Positions 1 through 8,686 of a stretch of 64,000 nucleotides of DNA are shown here, piece after piece. Both the position numbers and the translations under genes were made by a program. Below the pieces are notes generated by a model. It searched no databases. It had not been told where the DNA came from and saw only the letters and a list, made by a program, of their open reading frames with translations. The DNA comes from Fervidicoccaceae archaeon (GTDB lineage Archaea; Thermoproteota; Thermoprotei_A; Sulfolobales; Fervidicoccaceae). The stretch is taken from NCBI GenBank assembly GCA_038878695.1, contig JAVZVD010000003.1, positions 1 to 64,000 of the forward strand, read 5' to 3'. Each line of letters begins with the position of its first letter. Position 1 is the first letter of the stretch.

Positions 1-987
1 GGTAGCCCTCTCGAGCTTCTCCATGTCGCTCCTCTTGACCCTCCTCACCGCGAGTATGCCCCTCTTGGCGAGGAAGTGCTGAGCCACGTCGTCTATCCCC
101 TTCTGGCATATCACGACATTGGCTCCGGCCTCGGCGATCTTGTCGACCATGCTCCTTAGGATCCTCTCCTCTTCCTCGAGGAATCTCCTCATCTGAGTCG
201 GGTCCGAGATCCTGATCTCGGCGTCGATTTCGGGCTTCTCTACCTCGAGCGGCGCGTCGATCAGCGCTATCTTAGCCTTCTCGACCCTCTTCGGCATGCC
301 GGGGTGCACCACCTCTTTGTCGAGGATTATGCCGTCGACTAGCATCGTGTCGAGAAGACTGCCCCCGTGCTTCTTCACGATCTGCACATTGTCGAGATCG
401 ACGTACCACCTGTCTCCTCTCTTCTCAGCCACCTTGAGGATCGCGTCGACAGCGATCTCGGCAATCTTCCTGCGGGCGGCGTGCACGGCCTTGCTGCTCA
501 GAGCGGTCTCCGCCACCTTGATGAGCTTCTCGCGATCCGCCACGTCTATGGGCACGGCTATTTCGTCGATCACTCTGACAGCCTCCTCGGCGGCCTTCTT
601 GTAGCCAGACACAATTATGGTCGGATGGATCCCCTTATCGTAGAGCTCCTCGGCGGCCTTCAAGAGCTCTCCAGCCAATATGACGGCAGTCTTCGTGCCG
701 TCTCCGACCTCCTCGTCTTGCCCCTTAGCGGCCTGGACCAGCATCTTGGCCACAGGATGCTGCACATCCATCTTATCGAGGATCGTCGCACCGTCGTTGG
801 TGATGGTTATGTCGCCCAGGCTGTCGACCAACATCTTGTCCATGCCCTTGGGCCCGTAGGTGGTCTTGAGGGCCTCGGCTACGGCCCTGGCGACCAAAAT
901 GTTAGTGCGGAGCGCATCTCTACCGGCGGTCCTCTGGGCCCCCTCTTTGAGTATTAGAACCGGGATACCCGTCGGTTCGTAGGCCAA
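1..987 (-). CDS. thsA: Thermosome subunit (group II chaperonin), C-terminus cut by window edge
   Basis: ATP-driven cytosolic chaperonin that folds proteins in a closed double-ring chamber. The 329 visible residues are the N-terminal part: an equatorial domain with the ATP-binding segments [14 protein letters not shown] and NDGATIL, the GDGT loop ([16 protein letters not shown]), then the intermediate domain and the start of the apical domain. The gene runs off position 1. The TTG start at 987 gives [12 protein letters not shown], a normal thermosome beginning, and has a good Shine-Dalgarno (GAGGTGGA, 995-1002) 7 nt upstream. A TATA box lies at 1047-1059. Which paralogue (alpha, beta or gamma) cannot be decided; the symbol is a family label. 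Confidence 0.95.
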   Translation of the reverse strand, partial: MAYEPTGIPVLILKEGAQRTAGRDALRTNILVARAVAEALKTTYGPKGMDKMLVDSLGDITITNDGATILDKMDVQHPVAKMLVQAAKGQDEEVGDGTKTAVILAGELLKAAEELYDKGIHPTIIVSGYKKAAEEAVRVIDEIAVPIDVADREKLIKVAETALSSKAVHAARRKIAEIAVDAILKVAEKRGDRWYVDLDNVQIVKKHGGSLLDTMLVDGIILDKEVVHPGMPKRVEKAKIALIDAPLEVEKPEIDAEIRISDPTQMRRFLEEEERILRSMVDKIAEAGANVVICQKGIDDVAQHFLAKRGILAVRRVKRSDMEKLERAT

Positions 988-1046
988 GATCTAATCCACC
1001 TCGTTGACTCCCTATGTGGCCGCAGGGAGGTTTAATTCTATGCTTC

Positions 1047-1059
1047 TATATAAATTTTT
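1047..1059 (-). promoter_or_regulatory. TATA box of the thermosome gene
   Basis: Read on the minus strand this is AAAAATTTATATA, an archaeal TATA element about 60 bp upstream of the thermosome TTG start. Initiation about 25 bp downstream would leave a short leader containing the Shine-Dalgarno at 995-1002. It lies back to back with the promoter of the rightward CBS gene. Confidence 0.6.
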
Positions 1060-1090
1060 CTCTCCTCCAGAGAGCTAGGACTCCGACGAA

Positions 1091-1122
1091 AAATTATAAA
1101 TAGTGGAAATAATTATAAATCA
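1091..1122 (+). promoter_or_regulatory. Duplicated TATA-like element before the CBS regulator
   Basis: Two copies of ATTATAAAT lie at 1093-1101 and 1112-1120. Initiation about 25 bp downstream of either would fall after the GTG at 1103, so they favour an internal start for the next gene. Two TATA cores 19 bp apart could mean two start sites or autoregulation by the HTH protein; this is inference. Confidence 0.5.
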
Positions 1123-1156
1123 TTATCAAGTGAAAGCACACTGGGTGAAGAACAGC

Positions 1157-2041
1157 ATGTATAGGCTCTCCTCGGCTCAGCGAGAGATACTGGAGGCGTT
1201 GGTCAAATTATACGAGGAGAAGAAGAGACTGGTGAAGAGCGTCGAGATAGCGAATCTCGTTGGCAAGGACGAGGGCACCGTGAGGAACATAATATCGACG
1301 TTGAGGAGCCTGGGCTTGTTGGAGAGCAAAACCGGCCCGAGCGGCGGCTACGTGCCCACTCTCAAGGCCCTTGAGATCGTGAAGGCTCCCCCGCTCCCTT
1401 CCTACGGGATCCTCAGGGTCTGGAAAGACGACAGAGAGCTCAACGCCGCCGCTTACTCGATCGAGATCCTCGACCTCCTCAACCCGGAGGGTGGCAAGGC
1501 CGTCCTCAAGCTCGGCGGGGTGCTCGACGAACTCAAGGAAGGCGACGAAATCAAAGTAGGCCCGGCCCCGCACACCAGGCTTACCATAGAGGGAAGGCTC
1601 CTCCAAATAGATAGGGCGAGCGGACAGGCAATCGTACTAATCAAGAGGCTGGTGAGTATACCCAGAGAGACCGTGGGGAGGATCGCCACGAGGAAGCTCA
1701 TAACGATTAAGCCGACCGACTACCTGCGTGAGGTGGCCAAGCTGTTCTTCGAGAACAGAATACGAGGTGCGCCCGTGGTAGAGGGGGACAAGATCGTTGG
1801 GATAGTGACCACCACCGACGTGGCCAAAGCCTTCAGCGAGGGAAAAATCAATGCCAAAGTGAGCGACTACATGAAGAGAAGCGTCGTGACTATTAGAGAA
1901 GACGAGGACGTGCTCGACGCCGTCAGATTGATGGACCTATACAATGTTGGCAGACTCATAGTGGTCGACGCCCTCGGCAATCCCGTCGGCATAGTCACGC
2001 GCACCGATATACTCAGGAGAATAGCGGCGCTGGGCAAGTGA
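1157..2041 (+). CDS. HTH and CBS-pair transcriptional regulator
   Basis: Predicted ligand-sensing transcription regulator of 294 residues. The N-terminus (about 1-70) is a winged helix (SSAQREILEALVKLYEE, SVEIANLVGKDEGTVRNIISTLRSLGLL). A central beta-rich segment follows, and the C-terminus (about 170-290) holds two CBS motifs (PTDYLREVAKLFFENRIRGA and VVTIREDEDVLDAVRLMDLY), which in this superfamily bind adenine nucleotides. The ATG at 1157 is chosen because GGTGA precedes it at 1144-1148 and the TATA elements at 1093-1120 would exclude the in-frame GTG at 1103. A GTG at 1145 is possible. The effector and target genes are unknown; it is divergent from the thermosome. Confidence 0.8.
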   Translation: MYRLSSAQREILEALVKLYEEKKRLVKSVEIANLVGKDEGTVRNIISTLRSLGLLESKTGPSGGYVPTLKALEIVKAPPLPSYGILRVWKDDRELNAAAYSIEILDLLNPEGGKAVLKLGGVLDELKEGDEIKVGPAPHTRLTIEGRLLQIDRASGQAIVLIKRLVSIPRETVGRIATRKLITIKPTDYLREVAKLFFENRIRGAPVVEGDKIVGIVTTTDVAKAFSEGKINAKVSDYMKRSVVTIREDEDVLDAVRLMDLYNVGRLIVVDALGNPVGIVTRTDILRRIAALGK

Positions 2042-2235
2042 TCTCGAGGAGCCTCCGGAGAAGAGGGCCTCTCGTCACAGCGGGCCTCTCCTCGCCCGCT
2101 CCTAATAGATAAACGGCCCGGGTTCTCTCGTCACGCGCGAAGAGATGTGCCGTTCCCAGTTAATATAACGCTTGGTGCGAGCTTCTCCGCGCCGAATGCG
2201 TCGAGAGCGACGTAAACGGCGCGCGAGCGCAAGAA

Positions 2236-2244
2236 CTTAAAATT
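2236..2244 (+). promoter_or_regulatory. TATA box of tRNA-Ile
   Basis: CTTAAAATT is centred about 26 bp upstream of the tRNA 5' end, the expected archaeal TBP spacing. Confidence 0.55.
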
Positions 2245-2265
2245 CCTCTGACGGTAGGTGACCCG

Positions 2266-2339
2266 GGGCCCGTAGCTCAGCCTGGCGGAGCGCCCGGCTG
2301 ATAACCGGGAGGTCGGGGGTTCGAATCCCCCCGGGCCCA
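2266..2339 (+). tRNA. tRNA-Ile (anticodon GAT)
   Basis: Complete 74-nt cloverleaf without intron. The acceptor GGGCCCG pairs with CGGGCCC and the discriminator is A2339. The anticodon arm is CCCGG-CTGATAA-CCGGG, giving anticodon GAT. The T arm is GGGGG-TTCGAAT-CCCCC. The CCA is not encoded. A T-rich run (GTTTTTATAACC) follows directly and may serve both as terminator and as the promoter of the next gene. Confidence 0.95.
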
Positions 2340-2391
2340 CGAACTATTCGTTTTTATAACCAATAGACTCAGCATTGATGGGCGAGAGGCC

Positions 2392-2625
2392 TTGGGCAAT
2401 TCCAGGAAATATGTCTACATCGACGTGGGGGGCAGATATGCTAAGGTTAGAGTAATGCTCCGAGGTCAGGAAGACCCGTCCATTACGTCTCTGACGGATC
2501 CCTCCAAGATAATCGTCGTCGGCAAGCCCGTGCTCAGACCCCCCCGCGGTTACAAGGTTTACAAGCTCCGAGAGCTACCCGAGGCTCTGAGAGGCGCCGT
2601 ATTGAGTAGACTGTCGAGAGCTTAG
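2392..2625 (+). CDS. Small conserved protein, possibly DUF5622-like
   Basis: 77-residue basic protein of unknown function. It starts with KYVYIDVGGRYAKVRVMLRG and has a second conserved-looking block, DPSKIIVVGKPVLRPPRGYK. The pattern resembles the short DUF5622 proteins of crenarchaea, but this is from memory only. The TTG at 2392 is preceded by GAGAGG; the ATG at 2378 is out of frame. A TATA-like TTTTTATAACC (2351-2360) gives it its own promoter just after tRNA-Ile. It is convergent with the radical SAM gene. No catalytic motif is visible; a nucleic-acid or ribosome-associated role is possible but not shown. Confidence 0.6.
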   Translation: MGNSRKYVYIDVGGRYAKVRVMLRGQEDPSITSLTDPSKIIVVGKPVLRPPRGYKVYKLRELPEALRGAVLSRLSRA

Positions 2626-2634
2626 AAAGAGCCC

Positions 2635-3675
2635 TCACACCGGCCTCGCGATCATCACGCCGTCTTCGTCCTCGATTACTCTGGCAACCACTTCGTCTCC
2701 AACCTCGAAGCTTTCCCTCTTACACAAGAGGGTGAAAACTCTGTCGAGGCTCAGCGTGACAGCTAACATCTCGCCGGGCAACCAGCCCTCGCTCACTACC
2801 ACGAGCTTCACCGTGTCCCCGCGTCTGTAGGGGAGGGGTACGCGCGGAGCCGGATTGAGCCCATAATCTTCCGGTCTCAGCGCGAGCCTCACTCCGAACT
2901 TCTCTTCGAGTTTTTCGAGCTCCCTATAGAATCGATCCCAGCTCCACTCTCTCGCCTCCGACATCTTGCGACCGCGCTTATGGGCCACGTATTTCTGCAC
3001 TCCAACGGGGGGGATCCCCCTTCCAAGGCCCAGCCTCAGGGCCCACTCGATTATCTGCTCTATGTCGGAGTCGTTGACGCCGGGCAGCCAGAGCGGAGTC
3101 AGGTGCACCTTGACCCCCAGCTCGAAGTGTAGAAATTCGACGAGCTTCGCGACCTTCTCCACGTCGTAGCTCTCGGAACCAGCTAGCCACCTCGCCTTGG
3201 AGGGGTCGAGCGAGTCTATGCTGACGTTGAACTGAGAGGCTCCAGCCTCGACGAGCTTCTCGAGCAAGCTCTCGTCGGCCGGGTGGAGTCTCGTTTCGAT
3301 TATCGTTGAGAGAGCTACCCCGGATTTCGATACCTCTTCCACGAAATCGGGCAGCGCGGGATGTGTGAGAGGCTCGCCGACCGCATCGAACAGCACGTGG
3401 AATTTGCCTTTGTGCTTATGGACGCGTCTGAGCCACGCAACAAGCCACTCGGGGTCTCTCAACATGAATTCAAGCCTCCTCTGACTAGACGGTCCGGCGC
3501 CCACGCTGCAAAACCTACACGAGAGAACGCAAAGGCTCGTGGCTCTCACTTGAACTATGTTGTATCCTCGATCGATTACGCCAAAAGCTATGTGTCCAAT
3601 AAGCGGGAGCGGCCTCTCTATCTCGGCTATCTTCCCGCGCAGCTTAAGCCCCACAGACTCTGGGCGGAGCTTCAT
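2635..3675 (-). CDS. Radical SAM protein with C-terminal TRAM/OB-like domain (COG2100-type)
   Basis: 346 residues. The radical SAM cluster motif CxxxCxxC is seen as LCVLSCRFC in the N-terminal part, followed by a TIM-barrel segment (FDAVGEPLTHP, FNVSIDSLD, LWLPGVNDSD). The last ~80 residues (RRGDTVKLVVV to VIEDEDGVMIARPV) look like a TRAM/OB fold, suggesting an RNA or nucleotide-linked substrate. It fits the archaeal Fe-S oxidoreductase family COG2100, whose reaction is not established. The ATG at 3675 (MKLRPESVGLKLRG) is chosen because a TATA-like AAAAACTTA lies near 3711-3720; the frame stays open upstream to 4086 only as a shadow of the ABC gene. Confidence 0.8.
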   Translation of the reverse strand: MKLRPESVGLKLRGKIAEIERPLPLIGHIAFGVIDRGYNIVQVRATSLCVLSCRFCSVGAGPSSQRRLEFMLRDPEWLVAWLRRVHKHKGKFHVLFDAVGEPLTHPALPDFVEEVSKSGVALSTIIETRLHPADESLLEKLVEAGASQFNVSIDSLDPSKARWLAGSESYDVEKVAKLVEFLHFELGVKVHLTPLWLPGVNDSDIEQIIEWALRLGLGRGIPPVGVQKYVAHKRGRKMSEAREWSWDRFYRELEKLEEKFGVRLALRPEDYGLNPAPRVPLPYRRGDTVKLVVVSEGWLPGEMLAVTLSLDRVFTLLCKRESFEVGDEVVARVIEDEDGVMIARPV

Positions 3676-3790
3676 TCCAGTCGCTCGGGACTTGGGGGGG
3701 ACTAGCCCGTTAAGTTTTTCGGGGTAAGAGAGAGCGAGCGTTGAGGAGCGAGGACGCGCTCGAGAGGCCGAGAGGTGCTTCGCTCTGTCT

Positions 3791-4747
3791 ATGGTCTTGG
3801 AGGTCAGAAATCTGACCACTCGATTCTTCACGCTGCGCGGGGTGGTCCGAGCCGTTGAGGACGTCTCCTTCGAATTGAGCAGAGGAGAGACCTTGGGCGT
3901 GGTGGGGGAAAGCGGCTGCGGCAAGAGCACGCTAGCGTGGAGCTTGATGGGTCTCGCCCCCCCTCCTGGCAGAATCGTGAGCGGCAGAGTCTTCGTCGAT
4001 GGAGTGGAGATAACGTCTCTCGACCGAGAGAAGCTGAGACGCGCCGTCTTGTGGAAGAAGATTAGCATGATATTCCAGGGGGCCATGAACGCTCTGAATC
4101 CGGTCTACTCGGTGGGGCAACAACTCGCTCGAATCTTCATGTATCACTTGGGCCTCACGAAGCGCGAGGCGTTCGAGAGAGCTAAAGCCCTTTTGCCTAA
4201 CGTTGGGCTCAGCCCGGAGGTGGTGCATAGGTATCCTCACGAGCTCAGCGGGGGCATGAAGCAGAGGGTGGTGATAGCTATGGCTCTCGCTCTCAATCCA
4301 CCGGTCGTCATCGCAGACGAACCCACGACGGCCCTCGACGTGGTAGTGCAGGCGCAGATACTAAATCTGATGAAGAGACTCAGGGAAGAGAGAAGCCTCA
4401 GCTACGTATTGATAACGCATGACCTAAGCGTCGTGGCGGAGCTGGCGGATAAGGTCTTGGTCATGTACGGGGGGAAAATCATGGAACTCGGCCCTGCCGA
4501 CTCTCTACTGAGGCGGCCAACTCACCCCTACACTGAGGGGCTCTTGAGGAGCGTACCGAGATTGCGCGGTCAGCTCAATAAATTAGAGTACATACCGGGG
4601 GAGCCCCCAAATCTGATCAATCCGCCCAGCGGTTGCGTTTTTCACCCGAGGTGTAAGCTCGCAACGGAGCTCTGTAAGAGAGAAGAGCCCCCCCTAGTTG
4701 AGGTCGAGAAAGGCCACTATTCTAGGTGCTGGCTCGTGGGCGGGTGA
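3791..4747 (+). CDS. Peptide ABC transporter ATP-binding protein, OppD/DppD type
   Basis: 318-residue ATPase of an oligopeptide/dipeptide importer. Walker A is GESGCGKST (about residues 38-46), the signature LSGGMKQRVVIA, Walker B VVIADEPTTALD and the H-loop ITHD. The C-terminal oligo_HPY extension carries a four-Cys set within CVFHPRCKLATELC and YSRCW; in some DppD proteins such cysteines hold an Fe-S cluster. It overlaps the following OppF-type gene, so both should be made together. No permease or substrate-binding gene adjoins, so the partners must lie elsewhere. ATG at 3791. Confidence 0.92.
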   Translation: MVLEVRNLTTRFFTLRGVVRAVEDVSFELSRGETLGVVGESGCGKSTLAWSLMGLAPPPGRIVSGRVFVDGVEITSLDREKLRRAVLWKKISMIFQGAMNALNPVYSVGQQLARIFMYHLGLTKREAFERAKALLPNVGLSPEVVHRYPHELSGGMKQRVVIAMALALNPPVVIADEPTTALDVVVQAQILNLMKRLREERSLSYVLITHDLSVVAELADKVLVMYGGKIMELGPADSLLRRPTHPYTEGLLRSVPRLRGQLNKLEYIPGEPPNLINPPSGCVFHPRCKLATELCKREEPPLVEVEKGHYSRCWLVGG

Positions 4748-5865
4748 ACTTAGTGACCTCCAACGACTCCCTCCTCGCCGTTCGCGACCTTCGCGTCTGG
4801 TTCTCGTTAAGACGGACTCTCGTTGAGTTTTTCGCGAGAAGACCCGGCAAGTACGTGAGGGCGGTAGACGGCGTCACCTTCGATGTGGGAGAAGGCGAGA
4901 CGTTCTGCGTAGTGGGGGAAAGCGGCTGCGGCAAGAGCACGCTGGGAAGGGCCGTGCTAGGCCTCGTGCCTATCACGTCGGGTAGTGTGCTCTACAAACC
5001 CACAGAGAAGATTCTAAACGAGCTCTCGAGAAGCGGCGCGCCCATAGTAAACGAGAGAGTCAACATGGCGGTTATCAGGTCGGAAGCCGCTAGGATCCTG
5101 CGCCGAGAGCTTCAGTTAATACATCAGGATCCCTTCGCCAGCTTGAACCCTAGATTCACCATCGGGGATATAGTCGAGGAGCCTCTCCGCGCGCACTTCC
5201 CCGACATGGACCCGGCCGAGAGGAGAGAGCGCGCGCTAAGAGCGTTGGAAAGCGTCAAGCTGAGCCCAGCCGAGGAAATAGCTCGCAGGTACCCGCATCA
5301 GCTAAGCGGTGGGCAGAGGCAGAGAGTCGCTATAGCCAGAGCCTTAGTAATTGAGCCTAAGCTCGTCGTAGCCGACGAGCCCGTCTCGATGTTGGATGTA
5401 TCGATACGAGCCGAGATACTCGAGCTCATGTTGAGCCTCAAAAACAGGCTCGGCCTGACGTACATATTCATAACCCACGACTTGGCCGTCGCCAGGTACG
5501 TATGCGATAAGATAGCTGTGATGTATTTAGGCAAGATAGTCGAGCTTGGGAAGCCCGGCGAGATCATAGAGGCCCCTCTGCATCCCTACGCAAGAGCCCT
5601 CGTCGCAGCCGTGCCGGAGCCCGATCCGAGTAATAGGCTGAGGCAACGTCCTCTGCCGGTGAAGGGAGAAGTGCCTAGTCCCATCAATGTGCCAAGGGGT
5701 TGCAGATTCCACCCCAGGTGCGTCGCTCTCGATGAGAACAGAGAGAGGCTCCGCGGACTCTGCGAAATGGAGGAGCCCCCATTGATCGAGGTCGAGCCGG
5801 GCAGGTTCGTGGCGTGCTGGCTCTATTCGAGGCCCGCCTCGAGCTCGGTCTCTCAAGCTTCATGA
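4744..5865 (+). CDS. Peptide ABC transporter ATP-binding protein, OppF/DppF type
   Basis: About 373 residues; second ATPase of the pair. Walker A GESGCGKST, a long insertion after it (about 30 residues including VNMAVIRSEAARIL), signature LSGGQRQRVAIA, Walker B LVVADEPVSMLD, H-loop ITHD, and a C-terminal oligo_HPY region with GCRFHPRC, LCEMEEPP and ACW. The GTG at 4744 overlaps the upstream stop as GTGA. A GTG at 4753 with GGTGA six bases upstream is also good, and an in-frame GTG at 4726 is less likely. Forms a heterodimer with the upstream ATPase by analogy with Opp/Dpp systems. Solute unknown. Confidence 0.9.
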   Translation: MNLVTSNDSLLAVRDLRVWFSLRRTLVEFFARRPGKYVRAVDGVTFDVGEGETFCVVGESGCGKSTLGRAVLGLVPITSGSVLYKPTEKILNELSRSGAPIVNERVNMAVIRSEAARILRRELQLIHQDPFASLNPRFTIGDIVEEPLRAHFPDMDPAERRERALRALESVKLSPAEEIARRYPHQLSGGQRQRVAIARALVIEPKLVVADEPVSMLDVSIRAEILELMLSLKNRLGLTYIFITHDLAVARYVCDKIAVMYLGKIVELGKPGEIIEAPLHPYARALVAAVPEPDPSNRLRQRPLPVKGEVPSPINVPRGCRFHPRCVALDENRERLRGLCEMEEPPLIEVEPGRFVACWLYSRPASSSVSQAS

Positions 5866-5926
5866 TTAAAGAGCTTCGCTGCGCGTTCGAGAAGATATTG
5901 TAATTATAAATTATTATTTTGATATT

Positions 5927-6592
5927 TTAGTCTAGCTGTGATATCGAGGGCTCGAGCAATCCGCTAGCGATTAAGGCATTCAACACTCTCACCACTCTCG
6001 AGTGTCCTCTCTCGAGCTCGCGGAAGCTCTTTATCGATGGATCATAGCGCACGGGCACCGCGAGCTTCTCTCCGCAAAGGCAGCGGGGCCTCTTCCCGCT
6101 CGGAAAGACCGACGACTCGTAGAGATCCCTTAGCATGCTCCACTTCGCGCTCTCGACCAGGCCCCTGGCGATCTCGTCTTCGCCTCGGGTCGAGCCGAAC
6201 GCGAGCCTAAGCGCCTCTCCGCCGAGTCCTCTCAAGCGTCGCCGGCCATCACCAGGCGAGGTCGCCTCGCCCTCTCGAGCTTCGAGGACGCGGCGATAGC
6301 CCTCCTCGAGGAGGTCGAGCATCTCTTCGGGCGTATCGCAGAGCGGCTCGAGGTAGAGCCAAGACGTTGTGGGGGCCACCGCGCTCGGTCTCGGAAGAGG
6401 GCTCGCGACCATCAACACACGATAAATCGGCTCTAGTCTGCCTATGAAGTGGTTCTCCACCGCTACTTCGCGCTTGCTATCTCTCCAGCTCAACGTGAGC
6501 TCCAGGAAGGGGATCAAAACCACGACGCCGACCTCGCTTCTATCGACTGCTCTGCGCAGCCTCAAGTCTCCGAGTTCCCCGCGGAATTTCAT
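5927..6592 (-). CDS. Hypothetical protein
   Basis: 221 residues, not recognised. The N-terminal half is rich in beta-strand patterns (EVGVVVLIPFLELTLSW, EPIYRVLMVASPLPRPS). The middle is charged and probably helical (DTPEEMLDLLEEGYRRVLEAREGE). Near the C-terminus a single CLC pair (RPRCLCGEKLAVPVRYDPS) could be half of a metal site. No signal peptide or membrane segment. ATG start at 6592; upstream on the minus strand an AT-rich CATTTATTTATG (about 6600-6612) may be its TATA box. It is a single-gene transcript convergent with the ABC ATPases. No function is proposed. Confidence 0.65.
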   Translation of the reverse strand: MKFRGELGDLRLRRAVDRSEVGVVVLIPFLELTLSWRDSKREVAVENHFIGRLEPIYRVLMVASPLPRPSAVAPTTSWLYLEPLCDTPEEMLDLLEEGYRRVLEAREGEATSPGDGRRRLRGLGGEALRLAFGSTRGEDEIARGLVESAKWSMLRDLYESSVFPSGKRPRCLCGEKLAVPVRYDPSIKSFRELERGHSRVVRVLNALIASGLLEPSISQLD

Positions 6593-6677
6593 TTAATTGA
6601 ACATAAATAAATGAGTCGAAGACGGAAGAAACGATATAACTCAGATCAGCGCGGCCTGAGGAAGAGGCGTGCATTCT

Positions 6678-7667
6678 TTGGCGAGCGGCCTCGTCGTTGA
6701 GACCTCCCTAACTGGCGGCATTCCGCGCACGATGAGATACGCCAGCCTAATCAGGAAGCACGAGAAGGGCTTGATCAGCGAAGACGAGCTCTTCGAGAAG
6801 GCGGTCGAGATAACGGCGAGGACGTTCTCCAGGCTCTCCAGAGACCTCCCCGACTACGTCACTGACGGCATGTACCTGTGCGACGATATATTGAACCCCT
6901 TCATCAAGGACCTGGTCGGCGTAGAAGTGGGCGGTCTCGTTAGATTCTTCGAGAACAACTTCTTCGTGAGGCAGCCGATCGTTAGAGAACGTATCGGGTT
7001 GACTGAGACCCCAGCGAGACTCCTCCGTCGTATTGAGCTAGGGGAAAGACTGCGGAGGCTTCTAAGGAGGAAGCTGAGGCTCCCGGTGCCAGGACCCGCT
7101 ACCTTCGCCGATCTCGCCCTAATCGAGCCCTCCGCGCCCTATAATTCTCGCGCAGACCTCGCAATGGACTACTTCGCGAGGATCCTCGCTCCGATGCTCG
7201 AGCTCGCGTCGGGTCGCGACGTGATACTCGAGGTCCACGACCCCTCTCTGACTCGCCTCTCGAAACTCGACGGAGGCGTGCTCGACGCCTACAAACAGGC
7301 GCTGGGAACCTTGTCTGAAAGGGAGCAGGAGAAATTGCACTTGATAGTCTATTTCGGCTCATTCCCGAGGAAGCTAGCCGCGGAGGCTCCGAAGCGCGTG
7401 ACGCTCGGGCTAGATCTCGTCGAGAGCCGCGAAGACATCGAATTGGCGCGGGAGCTGAGAGGGAGGGTTCAGCTTGGCATAATCGATGCCAGGAGCACGT
7501 TGATGGAGAAAATCGATGCATTGAGGAGGCTCGTCGAGGAGCTGAGCGGGCCCGAGAGCGTAATTCTGTCCACCAATACCACACTAGAGTTCCTGCCGGA
7601 GAGCGTAGCCTACAAGAAGCTGAGACTGCTGGGGAGACTAAAGAGAGGGTTGGAGAGTGCGAGGTGA
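6678..7667 (+). CDS. MetE-superfamily protein without the zinc site
   Basis: About 329 residues with the UROD/MetE TIM-barrel pattern (VETSLTGGIPRTMRYASLIRK, LPVPGPATFADLALI, DVILEVHDPSL, TLGLDLVESRED, VILSTNTTLEFLPES). The ligands that hold zinc in catalytic MetE are absent here: the HxC position reads YFG and the last Cys position reads STNTT. It therefore looks like a partner of the next gene, 6 bp away, comparable to the non-catalytic N-terminal barrel of long MetE. TTG 6678 is preferred because GAGG at 6664-6667 fits it; GTG 6669 is in frame. Confidence 0.75.
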   Translation: MASGLVVETSLTGGIPRTMRYASLIRKHEKGLISEDELFEKAVEITARTFSRLSRDLPDYVTDGMYLCDDILNPFIKDLVGVEVGGLVRFFENNFFVRQPIVRERIGLTETPARLLRRIELGERLRRLLRRKLRLPVPGPATFADLALIEPSAPYNSRADLAMDYFARILAPMLELASGRDVILEVHDPSLTRLSKLDGGVLDAYKQALGTLSEREQEKLHLIVYFGSFPRKLAAEAPKRVTLGLDLVESREDIELARELRGRVQLGIIDARSTLMEKIDALRRLVEELSGPESVILSTNTTLEFLPESVAYKKLRLLGRLKRGLESAR

Positions 7668-7673
7668 GACCAC

Positions 7674-8684
7674 GTGGAGCTGCCCATCTTGCCCACCACG
7701 GTCGTCGGCAGTTACCCCAGACCAGCCTGGCTCAAGAGAATGCTCAAGCTGAGGCGCTACGGCAAGGTTGACGAAGATCAACTTTTGGAGGCACTCGATG
7801 ACGCCGTCGTCGCGGCGGTCCGCGAGCAGGAGCTGGCGGGAATCGATATCCCATCGGACGGCGAGCAACGCAGAGACGAGATGGTCGAGTACTTCGCCGA
7901 GCGCATAGGGGGCTTCAAGTTCTACGGCCCCGTGCGAGTCTGGAACAACAACTTCTTCAACAAGCCGGCCGTGGTCTCTAAGCTCGAGTACAAGCAGCCC
8001 ATCGTCTTAGAGGAGTACTTTTACCTCAAGAGGATCAGCACGAGACCCATCGTGAAGGTCACGATAACAGGCCCTTATACCATAGCGGATTGGAGCTTCA
8101 ACGAATACTACGAGACAAAGGAAGAACTCGTCAGGGAGCTCTCTAAGATAATCAAAGCGGAGATCTCGGCTCTCGCAGATCATGGGGCGGTCTTCATTCA
8201 GATAGACGAGCCCGCGTTGACTACTCATCCCAATGAGGTGGAGTGGGCCATAGAGCTCATAGATGAAATGGCCAACGGCGTTAATGCGAAGATAGCGCTC
8301 CACGTCTGCTACAGCGATTACAACCTATTGACGCCTCACGTCGATAGACTCAAGAATATCAGTCAACTGGTACTCGAATTCGCCAACAGAGGCTTCCGAG
8401 ACCTGGCGATGCTCAGAGGCTTCTCAAAGGAGCTGGGGTTTGGAGTCGTGGATGTGCACAGTAAACGCGTCGAGGAGCCGGAAGAAATCGCCAGGGCTCT
8501 GAGGAAGGCTATGGAGTACGTTCCTCCAGATATGATATACGTGAACCCGGACTGCGGCCTGAAGCTCCTGCCTAGGAGGGTCGCTCGGGCTAAGCTCGAG
8601 AGCATGGTTGCTGGCGTATCGCTCGTGCGCGCTGAGTTGAGAGCGCGCGGCCTGGAGACCGTGCCTCTGCGCCTGAGGGTCTAG
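7674..8684 (+). CDS. metE: Core methionine synthase, MetE C-terminal type
   Basis: 336-residue zinc-dependent homocysteine methyltransferase domain, which makes methionine. Zinc ligands are visible: HVC in LHVCYSDYN, Glu in VLEFANRG and Cys in VNPDCGLKLL. The start PTTVVGSYPRPAWL is typical of the family. Its length equals only the C-terminal half of bacterial MetE. Archaeal core enzymes are known to use methyl donors other than methyl-folate, often a methylated corrinoid protein, so the donor here is open. GTG 7674 follows the zinc-less paralogue at once, so the two probably work as a pair. An MTHFR-like gene is at 11.4-12.1 kb. Confidence 0.88.
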   Translation: MELPILPTTVVGSYPRPAWLKRMLKLRRYGKVDEDQLLEALDDAVVAAVREQELAGIDIPSDGEQRRDEMVEYFAERIGGFKFYGPVRVWNNNFFNKPAVVSKLEYKQPIVLEEYFYLKRISTRPIVKVTITGPYTIADWSFNEYYETKEELVRELSKIIKAEISALADHGAVFIQIDEPALTTHPNEVEWAIELIDEMANGVNAKIALHVCYSDYNLLTPHVDRLKNISQLVLEFANRGFRDLAMLRGFSKELGFGVVDVHSKRVEEPEEIARALRKAMEYVPPDMIYVNPDCGLKLLPRRVARAKLESMVAGVSLVRAELRARGLETVPLRLRV

Positions 8685-8686
8685 CC

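Noticed and set aside
3676-4086. N-terminal extension of the radical SAM frame by 137 codons
   Set aside because: Overlaps the 5' part of the OppD-type gene, reads as low-complexity Ser/Thr/Pro and lies upstream of the TATA box at about 3711-3720.
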